Below, in pieces: positions 15,239 to 22,299 of a stretch of DNA of 24,607 bases. Origin of the DNA: JAJNBK01 sp035642715 (GTDB taxonomy: Archaea; Thermoproteota; Nitrososphaeria; Nitrososphaerales; Nitrososphaeraceae). The first letter of the stretch is position 1. Every line of letters starts with the position of its first letter. The DNA is taken from contig DASQRW010000009.1 in NCBI GenBank assembly GCA_035642715.1, positions 1 to 24,607 on the forward strand, in the 5' to 3' direction. Both the position numbers and the translations under genes were made by a program. A model generated the notes under the pieces. The model had not been told where the DNA came from. It saw only the letters and a program-made list of their open reading frames with translations, and ran no database searches.

Positions 15239-15456
15239 TCATGATTGTAGGAATAATTCATCGCTGCTATCGATACATCTTCTTATTTCCTCTTCATTTA
15301 ATTTTGAAAAGAGTGGGATTCGATTAAGATCCTCTTTGTCTGGCACTATTTTATTTACAAATAAACGGAATAAAAAACTTGTTCTGGTATTCTAATTTCT
15401 GAATTGAGTTTATTCAAGCCTTCTTTATATGCATCTATATGACATACATCGATAAT
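15239..15456 (-). pseudogene. Decayed gene remnant, possibly cNMP-binding-like
   Basis: On the minus strand a frame reads DAYKEGLNKLNSEIRIPE, then a frameshift in a T run, then LFRLFVNKIVPDKEDLNRIP and LFSKLNEEEIRRCIDSSDEL to a TGA at 15239-15241. No start codon is present. The LNRIPLFSKLNEEEIRRC segment resembles the first helix-turn of cyclic-nucleotide-binding domains (L-x2-xPLFxxLxxEE), but the domain itself is absent and the match is weak. It lies next to a broken nucleotide cyclase. Confidence 0.35.
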
Positions 15457-15492
15457 TTATAATTGTTGTACAATTATATTCTGATTAAGGGT

Positions 15493-16318
15493 ATGGATAA
15501 ATTAGGATCATCTCCTACTCCCAGGGTGGATGTAAATACTATAATGAGAAAATCCCAAACCAGAGTTTGGAAAATACTAGAAGGAGAACCAGAGTTTATT
15601 ATTTCTGTTGCCAGCCCCAAAATGTTTTAGATAAATTAGCAACATCAAAAATGAACTTTTATTTTGAATGTGGACCTTGTGGGCATCAACAAAGCTATCT
15701 ATGACACTCCCTTTAGATAGACTCACAATGATGATTCAAGCCTTTAATTAGGAAATGTCTCTTATTGTTAAGGAATTTGGGGGATTTGTTCTAAAATATG
15801 TAGGAGACGCGGTTCTTGCATTTTTTATTGTTGTTCCTGGTCATAAATCTGAAGGAAAAGTGGCATGTACTCGTGCTATACACTGCGCAAAATGCATGCT
15901 TCAGGTGGCTCATAGGGGAATAAATCCGATTTTGAATCAATATGACTGCCCTGAAATGAATATAAGGATAGGAATAGACATTGGTGAAAATGCAATAATA
16001 CAGAGTGGGTGGGACATTCATCCCGACCTGACCAATGCAGAAGAAAATGGCATCAATAATAGCATGAACAAGCGAGGTCAGCCTCTTGTCAAGAAACCAG
16101 TTTATGATGTTTTAGGCTATAATATAAATCTCGCAGTAAAAATGACTGCACTCGCCAATCCTAATCATATGGTAATAGGCCAACTAGTTTACGATACTTT
16201 GGATGACAACCAAAAATCGTTATTTCAGAAGCTTGTTCTAAGCCGAGAAATATGGAATTATGTTAACAACAATACTGGAAGAAATAGATACAATGTTTAT
16301 ACAGACAAGAAGTTATAG
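15493..16318 (+). pseudogene. Class III adenylate/guanylate cyclase, broken N-terminal half
   Basis: ATG 15493 starts MDKLGSSPTPRVDVNTIMRK, stops at about 15628, and picks up in other frames as NVDLVG, then KLSMTLPLDRLTMMIQAFN, an in-frame TAG at about 15750 and EMSLIVKEFGGFVLKYVGDA. The last 187 codons are open to 16318. The cyclase signature is clear: DLVGST-type first metal Asp, KYVGDAVLAFF with the second metal Asp, and VLGYNINLAVKMTALA with the transition-state Asn. The usual Arg in that motif is Lys here. A Cys-rich insert (CTRAIHCAKC) lies between the metal sites. The TAG sits where a Gln codon is expected, so it is a substitution; at least one frameshift also lies near 15690. The 3' part could still be expressed from ATG 15755 but would lack the first metal ligand. 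Confidence 0.75.
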
Positions 16319-16350
16319 TGTATGGGTTGCAGTTACCTATAACCCATACA
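16319..16350. terminator. Perfect 10-bp hairpin directly after the cyclase stop
   Basis: TGTATGGGTT and AACCCATACA are exact complements separated by 12 nt; the left arm begins on the base after the cyclase TAG. A T-poor tail follows, so it is not a classical intrinsic terminator. It could stabilise the 3' end of the transcript or be a protein-binding site. Confidence 0.55.
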
Positions 16351-16534
16351 TGACTAGGGTATAAAATAATGTATGAAATTGATGGAATTATTGAAACTAA
16401 TTTTTCCCAACTTTATCATGGCTAATTCATAGCAATACTTTTAAAAAATCTATCACACGACCTAATCAATATCTGATAATCATAGAGAAAATAAAAAAAC
16501 AAATCATCATCAGTTTTCTATATATTACCTCAGA

Positions 16535-17130
16535 ATGGTGGAAATTTATCATGATTACAATTCAGCTTCTTTAGTTGAGAGTATTGCTATGATTAGCATA
16601 ATGATATGTAGTATTGTGGTTTTGGTTCCACAGGAACAACTATCATTTGCTAAGAAGTCGGCAAACAATCCAACCCAATTAGAGAATGGAGTCAAAGAGA
16701 TGAATAACAAAGCAGTAGTAATTGCTTTTACGGAGGCTTTTAACAATCGTAATTCAAGCGCATTAGATAATCTAGTGGCACATAATGTAACAGAACATCG
16801 TCCAGGAATACAATACAATCTGGTCTTAATACATACAAACAATTTCTAAATAGTATGATAACAGCCTTTCCTGATTTTCGAACTACCGTTGATTATATCC
16901 TTGCAGAGGGCGACAGAGTGGTAGTATTTACTACAACGACTGGAATCCATCAGGGCCCATTCATCCTTGCACCTGTTCCTCCAACAGGAGAACAAGTTAC
17001 CTTCAAAGCTGCAGACATGTATAGAATTGAAAATGGCAAAATAGTAGAACATTGGGATGTAATTGATAGCCTAGATATGCTAAGGGAAATTGGTGCAATC
17101 ACATTTAGCGCACCATCTCCTATACCATAG
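16535..17130 (+). pseudogene. Secreted SnoaL-like ester cyclase, frameshifted by a 5-bp duplication
   Basis: ATG 16535 gives an N-terminal signal or anchor (IAMISIMICSIVVLVP, residues about 18-33). Next come NKAVVIAFTEAFNNRNSSAL and DNLVAHNVTEHRPGIQ, where the frame is lost. Reading resumes in another frame as SGLNTYKQFLNSMITAFPDF, then RTTVDYILAEGDRVVVFTTT, GIHQGPFILAPVPPTGEQVT and FKAADMYRIENGKIVEHWDV. This is the SnoaL/ester-cyclase cone fold with the usual H-x-G-x5-P and MYRxxxGKIxEHWDV motifs. The lesion at about 16811-16820 is a tandem repeat of CAATA; removing one copy restores the frame exactly, so it is a real mutation rather than a homopolymer misread. The repaired length is about 197 aa. 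Confidence 0.7.
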
Positions 17131-17169
17131 GTCACATATTGGTTGTTTGATCATAATAGGTTTTACTTA

Positions 17170-17418
17170 TCATCCAGTCAGGCTTTTGCAATAAGCAAAT
17201 GCTGCCTTAACTTGTTCTTGACCTACAGGATATGCTCTTAGTAGAGTATATTTTTTCTTTACATGTTGTAACAGGGCTAATTTCTGGAGAATATTCTAAA
17301 GTTGATGTTGAATAAGCAGTCACTGCAAATAGGTAAAGCGATAATCCTAATACACAACCAATGGATGTAGAAATCACAAGTATTGACCATTTTATAGATC
17401 TCTTTTTTGTAATTTACT
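17170..17418 (-). pseudogene. Single-helix membrane or secreted protein, degraded
   Basis: The frame reads KRSIKWSILVISTSIGCVLG, then LSLYLFAVTAYSTSTLEYSP and EISPVTTCKEK. It is broken in an A6 run at about 17253 and continues KYTLLRAYPVGQEQVKAAFA then YCKSLTG to TGA at 17170-17172. It shows a basic N-terminus, one hydrophobic helix and a small extracytoplasmic domain with two Cys that could pair. No acceptable start codon is found, so the 5' end is also damaged. The family is unknown. Confidence 0.5.
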
Positions 17419-17456
17419 ATGAGATGCTCTACACAGGTTGAAAAAAGGAACTTAGT

Positions 17457-17600
17457 TTATTGATCGGCATTCTTTTGATAGCCAGTTATGAGCGTACATC
17501 TGAAAATCTCATAGCCAGTAACGGAGGATAGATGTATGTGATAAGTCTCTGTGTGGTAGACAAAAGCATACCAGGGGCTTGATGTATTTCTTCCCTTCAT
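17457..17600 (-). CDS. Possible 47-aa hypothetical protein
   Basis: ATG 17598-17600 to TAA 17457-17459, preceded by a GAGGAA ribosome-like site about 5 nt upstream. The product MKGRNTSSPWYAFVYHTETY is rich in Tyr, His and Thr (HIHLSSVTGYEIFRC). It lies between two decayed minus-strand genes for exported proteins and may belong to the same unit. No family is recognised. Confidence 0.35.
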   Translation of the reverse strand: MKGRNTSSPWYAFVYHTETYHIHLSSVTGYEIFRCTLITGYQKNADQ

Positions 17601-17659
17601 TTGATTCCTCTATTACTATTTGTCTTTTTTTTGAAATGTTTTAACTTGATGCGGCTTTA

Positions 17660-18127
17660 TTATTCTACCTTAATCGAAAGCTCTGCATTCTCAGTAGCGA
17701 TTGAAATAAAGTTAATTCCCAGTACAGGAATTCTTATAGTATAGCTGCCAGGCTCTTCTATTGTAAACGGTATAGTTACAATCCCTTCCGCTGTATGCAA
17801 TAAAGGTTGACCTGTCTGTTGAGAAGCCCTGAATACCTCTGTTTTATTATCCTTTAAAATAATAAAGTCATAATCTATGTGAACCTGTACTGTATCTGTA
17901 CCTTTTTGAAGAAAGGTAACTTTATAGTTTGTTTCTTGACCGCTTTTAATTGGATTATGTGTTGATTCTAATTTACATCTAAAGTGCCACCAGAAGTTGG
18001 CTTGATATTGTTAGTAGCAGAGCTCTGCGCAAAAGAAACGGAATATGAGATACTAGAGCATAATACAATCGCAGTGAATATAGAGACTAAAATTTGGAGA
18101 TTGTTTGCTATAGCTATCTTCTACCAT
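17660..18127 (-). pseudogene. Secreted beta-sandwich-like protein, two frameshifts
   Basis: ATG 18125-18127 opens MVE and then needs one extra A to read IAIANNLQILVSIFTAIVLC then SSISYSVSFAQ, a good signal peptide. At about 17975 (GATGTAAATTAG) another missing A makes a stop; restored, it continues KLESTHNPIKSGQETNYKVT, then FLQKGTDTVQVHIDYDFIIL, GQPLLHTAEGIVTIPFTIEE and IRIPVLGINFISIATENAEL, to TAA at 17660-17662. The alternating strand pattern and PGSYTIRI segment suggest an Ig-like extracellular domain of about 125 aa. Both lesions are single A losses in A runs, so sequencing error is a real option here. A shadow plus-strand ORF at 17984-18226 is its antisense. Confidence 0.6.
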
Positions 18128-18373
18128 CAGATGTTAAATATCACACGATATTTATGTGTCATAAGTCTGATTGGCTCAAAGGAGTCAATGAATTTGAGCC
18201 ATATATCAAAGGTTGGAAAGGAGTAGGGTGATTGAAGTCCAAAGGATTGAACCGAGATCTCAGTGGGGCCAGTGGTTTGTGAACGATATTTGGCATAATA
18301 TTAGGTTCTACGTAGAGTAAAGTATCAAGTAATAGTTACCGCTGAGGCTAGAACAACAATAAAAAGTTAATCC

Positions 18374-18426
18374 TTAATAGATATGTTAGGAATAATAGGT
18401 AAGATGCAACTTAATCTGTTCGAAAC
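18374..18426. repeat. Left copy of a 53-bp inverted repeat
   Basis: Pairs with 19657-19709 in opposite orientation, with five mismatches in 53 positions. The core at 18388-18421 is identical over 34 bp to the complement of 19662-19695. The core contains the start codons of the small C2H2 gene. Confidence 0.9.
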
Positions 18427-18511
18427 GAGGTTCAAATGTAAAATATGTGGGAAAGTTCTGACCACAAAACCTCTGCTGAACAAACATCGTAAAGAAGAAC
18501 ATAACAAGTAA
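18383..18511 (+). CDS. Small C2H2 zinc-finger protein, 35-42 aa
   Basis: From ATG 18383 (42 aa) or ATG 18404 (35 aa, MQLNLFETRFKCKICGKVLT) to TAA at 18509-18511. The finger is C-x2-C-x12-H-x4-H (FKCKICG ... LLNKHRKEEH). The residues between the ligands (KVLTTKPLLNK) keep the Leu but lack the usual Phe. No ribosome site is convincing, so a leaderless transcript is likely. The first codons lie inside the left inverted repeat. It has the same layout as the 34-aa protein at 5031-5135. It is probably a regulator or adapter; the target is unknown. Confidence 0.65.
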   Translation: MLGIIGKMQLNLFETRFKCKICGKVLTTKPLLNKHRKEEHNK

Positions 18512-18547
18512 AAATCCTTTTTTATTAATCACCTTAATACTTTAGTT

Positions 18548-18973
18548 GTGAGTGAAGGTACACGACATCAGTATGGACTACCAGTTTCAGCATTTTTGGG
18601 AGGTATATCATTTACTATTATGGCTTTTTTGATAGAGATGCATACGGATAACAAGTTTCATTATCCAATGATAGATAATATACCAAATTTTATGGAACTA
18701 TCAGAATTGGTTATTGTAGGATTAGCTGCCTCGGGAATTTTCTTTATTATGTCGAGTATAGGAATGATACCTGTTGCAAGCGGTAGAATTAGGGAAGTCT
18801 CACCATTGGCTAGGTGTGCATACACTTGCATGTTAGTTGGATTCTATATATTATGTGGAGTTATTGCATTATTACTACTTCCGTTTTCGACCATAGCTGC
18901 CGTAGCGGTTGCGATAATCTCAGTTGTAGTTATTGTTATGTACTCAGTTCTTTATGGCAAATTTGAGGAATAA
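18548..18973 (+). CDS. Four-helix integral membrane protein, 141 aa
   Basis: GTG start at 18548, intact. Four hydrophobic segments at residues about 11-30, 51-75, 92-110 and 113-135; short charged ends (MSEGTRHQYG and YGKFEE) and a hydrophilic loop at 31-50 (MHTDNKFHYPMIDNIPNFME). The loop with several His and Asp could bind metal, but no known motif is present. No family is recognised. It lies 36 bp after the C2H2 gene and inside the inverted-repeat block, so co-expression is likely. Confidence 0.6.
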   Translation: MSEGTRHQYGLPVSAFLGGISFTIMAFLIEMHTDNKFHYPMIDNIPNFMELSELVIVGLAASGIFFIMSSIGMIPVASGRIREVSPLARCAYTCMLVGFYILCGVIALLLLPFSTIAAVAVAIISVVVIVMYSVLYGKFEE

Positions 18974-19213
18974 TGGTATAGAAAACTAAGTAACAATACT
19001 TCACAAAATGAAGGAAGTGGGAAGAGACGAAATGTTACTAATGAATATTGTAAGACAAGTAATGCAAAACCCTATTCAGAAAAGAAATTGCTGAAAGAAG
19101 GGAAAAGATTCTACTATTAACATAGGCATCGTAATACGGATCTGAATGATGTTTTGCAAAGTTGTGCTACTACTACAAGTAAACTTCATATCCAATACTT
19201 ATAACAATACCTT

Positions 19214-19663
19214 TTGGCTGAGCATTTCATATTGGTTGCACAGAGACATGACAGAGTTAGAGATATAGTCGATACAGCTTTTGTAACTTTGGATGAAAAT
19301 ACTCTTGTAGCTGAAGCTGCAAAAGCATTGTACACACAAGAACGATGCACTATAGTGGTCACTCATCTTAATGCCAGCACTGGTCAGAGAATCCCAGTCG
19401 GAATTATCACGGAAAGAGACATTATTTACAGAGTCGTAGCTCAAAACCGAGGACCATTCAAGGTTACGTTAAAGGATATAATGAGTGCACCCATTATTAC
19501 TATAGATGCGGATAAATCTGTTGAGGAAGCCATGGCGATCCTCAACAAGTATAAGATAAATCGCTTGCCTGTTGTTTACGATAGTTCCATCATCGGTATA
19601 GTGACAACAGGGATAATTATGAGCAATGTTTCAATTGAAAAGCATGCTGAGACTGAGTTTTGA
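19214..19663 (+). CDS. Two-CBS-domain protein, 149 aa
   Basis: Intact from a TTG start at 19214; the TTG at 19232 is an alternative. CBS1 spans about residues 14-78 (TLDENTLVAEAAKALYTQER ... VGIITERDIIYRVV) and CBS2 about 84-140 (IMSAPIITIDADKSVEEAMA ... INRLPVVYDSSIIGIVTTGI). Each has the GI-x-T-x-x-D/G ribose/phosphate contact. Tandem CBS pairs bind AMP, ATP or related ligands and act as cytoplasmic energy or ionic-strength sensors. Here no effector domain is attached, so it probably regulates a partner. The TGA stop (19661-19663) overlaps the start of the right inverted repeat, so the gene end is fixed by that repeat. Nearest neighbour is the four-helix membrane protein. Confidence 0.85.
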   Translation: MAEHFILVAQRHDRVRDIVDTAFVTLDENTLVAEAAKALYTQERCTIVVTHLNASTGQRIPVGIITERDIIYRVVAQNRGPFKVTLKDIMSAPIITIDADKSVEEAMAILNKYKINRLPVVYDSSIIGIVTTGIIMSNVSIEKHAETEF

Positions 19664-19709
19664 ACAGATTAAGTTGCATCTTACCTATTATTCCTGTTAT
19701 ATCTTTTAA
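19657..19709. repeat. Right copy of the 53-bp inverted repeat
   Basis: Complement of 18374-18426. The 34-bp core is at 19662-19695. Read on the minus strand it contains an ATG followed by MQLNLFKTQ, nearly the first residues of the C2H2 protein (MQLNLFETR), before diverging inside the CBS gene. Confidence 0.9.
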
Positions 19710-19775
19710 AAGATTTACTATCATCTTTTTCAGATTTTCTAGAAAGATCTCCTGCCCAGTATAGCGCAGAATTTG

Positions 19776-19980
19776 TTAGCATAGGCAATAATCTAAGTTT
19801 GTCAGATCCATAACCTGAATGTTGCATTGTATATATGTACATATGAAAACTACCCAGCTATTTGCAATTTGGATGATGGTGGGCTCTCCACTGCGAATTA
19901 CCTCTCCTCCAAAAACTCGAAGATAAAACTCTTCAGATCGTTTCGGATCTGCCACCGTCAAGAAATGTGTTAGAATACCC
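19776..19980 (-). pseudogene. Glyoxalase/VOC-family N-terminal fragment
   Basis: The frame reads GILTHFLTVADPKRSEEFYL then RVFGGEVIRSGEPTIIQIAN and SWVVF, after which it turns into unrelated sequence and stops at 19776. This is the first beta-alpha-beta unit of a VOC metal-enzyme (H-F-x-VxDxxRSxxFYxxxFGGE). The second unit with the remaining metal ligands is missing. A TAG lies just upstream and the natural start is in another frame (ATGAAATGTGATAGG), so the 5' end is also broken. It lies downstream of the cyclase on the same strand. Confidence 0.6.
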
Positions 19981-20065
19981 TATCACATTTCATTTCCATG
20001 TTGTGGTTTCTATTACTAATAATAAGTACTGGAAAGCAACACTACATGCGATGCGAAAAGATGAT

Positions 20066-20752
20066 TCATTCAGGAAGACAGGCATCATTAATAGGTTTGG
20101 GCAACTTCGTTTTCTCCGATGGAATTACAGTAGTATCTTTCGAGTAATAGATTTTCGTCAATGCATCATCTGTAATTCCACGCAAGTACACATCAGCAGT
20201 CGAGAATTTGCCTTTTACGTTAGAGGGTATGAGATTTTCTCCGAACTTCGAATCCAGTATAATTCCACTGGGTCTGGCAAGATCCATGAGTCTCGATGCT
20301 ATGTTGAACGGTCTTCCAGAATAGTCGATTGTTGATCCATGTGAGACAACATTGGTCGCAGCACCTCTAGAAATTCCAATCCCTACCTTGTCAGGGGTAT
20401 TGAAATTAATCATGTCATCTCCGTCGCAGAGTTTGGCAAAATCGGCAAGGCAAGCCAGCGAGGACCTCACTACGTAAGAGGCGACTTCTTTAAGATTAGT
20501 CTCATCATGGGGAAATGCCAAAAGCAGCCCATCACCAGTAGGTTTGACGAATGAAGCGTTCCCAAAGTACCTATCTATCATTTCAATGTATATCCTTTTC
20601 AAAAAGGCAGTAGTCTGAACGGATTCAACCTTCATAGCAAAGGACGAAAAACCTCTTACATCAATAATGACTGCTATGACGAATTCGGAGCTTCCCTGTA
20701 CATTATCTAGGAGCTTCCGAAAATAGAGATCACTTGAAGGACGTGCATCCAT
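20066..20752 (-). CDS. Class III nucleotide (adenylate/guanylate) cyclase, catalytic domain only
   Basis: Intact, 228 aa, ATG 20750-20752. The catalytic residues are all visible: metal-binding D31 (VIIDVRGFSS) and D74 (FVKPTGDGLLLAF), K70 before the second metal motif, and the transition-state pair N150 and R154 (DYSGRPFNIASRLMDLA). No membrane helix or sensor domain precedes the catalytic part, so it is probably a soluble homodimer regulated by concentration or partner. ATP versus GTP preference cannot be fixed from sequence. The second cyclase in the window (15493-16318) is broken. The CBS protein is 0.4 kb away on the other strand, but a functional link is inference. Confidence 0.85.
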   Translation of the reverse strand: MDARPSSDLYFRKLLDNVQGSSEFVIAVIIDVRGFSSFAMKVESVQTTAFLKRIYIEMIDRYFGNASFVKPTGDGLLLAFPHDETNLKEVASYVVRSSLACLADFAKLCDGDDMINFNTPDKVGIGISRGAATNVVSHGSTIDYSGRPFNIASRLMDLARPSGIILDSKFGENLIPSNVKGKFSTADVYLRGITDDALTKIYYSKDTTVIPSEKTKLPKPINDACLPE

Positions 20753-20872
20753 CTATGTTCAGAATACCAATTTACAATATATAGTCCTTGCATTAAGATG
20801 TGACAACCAACTTGACTCAATACTTGACAGGCACGTGACTATTTCATAATAATCTTGGCAACTTCTTTCAGT

Positions 20873-22163
20873 TCATGCATCTAAAATAAGCTCAGCAGCA
20901 CGCTTTGCACTTGCAAAAGATGCATTAGACAACAATCCCTCCTTGCCTACCCAGTCTCCCACTATATACAGATTGTCTCCAATTTTTTCATCAGGTCTTC
21001 CAGCCAATCCGCCTGCTGCAGTTGTAACAACAGCATTAGAGACTAACATATTGGGCAATGGTCTTTTCTTAATAATCACCTGTCTCCATCCAGGCTGCAT
21101 CAAATCAAGGAGCTCTTCTAACTCCTGTTGATCCTCTCTTGGTTTTGGCTCAATCCAACTACCCAGATGTTTTGCTACATGGATAAGTGAACCGCCCTCA
21201 GGAGCAAGCTTTGCATATGCAGAATGAACCGAAAAATATAGGGGTAAGTCCACTCCAAGAGCAAATAAGGCATCTTTGTCTGGGAGGTTGTTAAGAGCGA
21301 CATCCAAACACGCCATGCGTATAGGTCTCGCTTCTTTTGCCGCCTTTGACACCATCTTGGGTCTCTCATTATCATTGAAAAGACTGTAGGCATCTTTTGG
21401 ACCTGCTGCTATTACAACTATCTTTGCTGATATTTGGGTCTTGTCAGAGAGCGTAACTAACCATCTAGAAGAATCTGTTCTTTCTACCCTCGTTACTTTT
21501 TTTCCCTTAACAATCTTTGCCTTGCCATTTTCGGCTGCAGCCAGAAGCCCATTTACAAGCGTCTGCCAACCACCATCTATATACATGGGTCCGGCGACAT
21601 AAAGCTGGCGAAGCGCCGAGCCGACGCTCTGAATATCTGGATCGTTTCCATAAGTATATAGTCTTAAATATGTCTTGATCGTCTCAGCTAAGTTTTTATC
21701 GCATATTTTTTTGTCCAACCATTCTTGTACAGCGACACTTTCTAATTGTGAAAAATTAATCTGAGCAAGTGAATTCAAGAACTGACCGAGACTTACTTCA
21801 CCTCCTTTTTTTCACTATTGGCAGACGATTCTCCGCTATAATCATATGATACTTGGTATTTCTTTCCATCTTTATTAGATAAGAAGCTCCTTTCCCTCCA
21901 GAAATACCCCCAGAGTGGGCAATACCTAGCTCCTTTAAGACTGAATCGCCTGAATCAGTGAGATACAGCGCATGTGGTCACTGATTGAAGCAAAAACCAT
22001 GAATTGTTGTAGTCCTAGCACGGCCTCCAACTTCATTTGACGATTGTTCAAACAACGTTACTGCCTTTCCTTTACGAGCAAGCAATACGGCAGTAGTAAG
22101 CCCTGCAACTCCTCCTCCAATAATTACGACATCTAAACTATTGTCTTCAGTTGATGTCTTCAT
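20873..22163 (-). pseudogene. FAD-dependent oxidoreductase (phytoene-desaturase/amine-oxidase fold), nonsense plus frameshifts
   Basis: ATG 22161-22163 opens with the dinucleotide fold DVVIIGGGVAGLTTAVLLAR and FEQSSNEVGGRARTT. The reading then stops at TGA (21978-21980) in FNQ-stop-PHALYL, where GGA (Gly) is expected. It continues LTDSGDSVLKELGIAHSGGI, then after a lost A YQVSYDYSGESSANSEKK, and after a second indel GGEVSLGQFLNSLAQ into a 301-aa open frame ending ELILDA. That part holds the substrate domain (AGPMYIDGGWQTLVNGLLAA) and the C-terminal FAD motif NLYIVGDWVGKEGLLSNASF. The repaired length is about 430 aa. The family includes carotene desaturases and amine oxidases; the substrate is unknown. 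One substitution and two indels make true decay likely. Confidence 0.8.
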
Positions 22164-22251
22164 CGCTAGTGATGCTAAACTTAAACTTGTTTATGAATAT
22201 TTCCGGTAAATCGGATTCCAAGTGTAATCAGAACCTTTACTATTGTAAAAA

Positions 22252-22261
22252 GCTTTTATAT
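22252..22261 (+). promoter_or_regulatory. Archaeal TATA box of the secreted-protein gene
   Basis: GCTTTTATAT preceded by an A run, 39 bp before the ATG at 22300. With the usual 22-25 nt spacing the transcript would start near 22283, giving a leader under 20 nt. A TTTCCG...CGGATT pair at 22200-22218 upstream may be a regulator site shared with the divergent broken oxidoreductase gene. Confidence 0.5.
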
Positions 22262-22299
22262 CTAATTTTAGTTTTGTTTTTATACGTGCCATCTTTAAA

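Larger units (their letters stand above)
18374..19709. mobile_element. 1.3-kb block bounded by long inverted repeats, candidate non-autonomous element
   Basis: Both ends carry the 34-bp perfect inverted repeat (18388-18421 and 19662-19695). Directly outside each core is GTT (18385-18387 and 19696-19698), which would be a 3-bp target duplication. Removing the block and one GTT leaves AGATAT-GTT-ATATCT, a palindromic site. Inside lie a C2H2 mini-protein, a four-helix membrane protein and a two-CBS-domain protein, all plus strand and intact, in a region where most genes are broken. No transposase or recombinase is encoded, so movement would need a helper in trans. The alternative is an inverted partial duplication of the C2H2 gene's 5' end. 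Confidence 0.45.

Noticed and set aside
16555..17135. Minus-strand ORFs over the ester cyclase gene
   Set aside because: They are shadows of the plus-strand SnoaL-like frames, which have clear family motifs.
19967..20335. Plus-strand 122-aa ORF
   Set aside because: It runs antisense to the intact cyclase and has no family signature.
22200..22218. TTTCCGGTAAATCGGATT as a third copy of the operator seen at 1000-1089
   Set aside because: The spacing and right arm differ from the two matching sites; similarity is limited to the left half.
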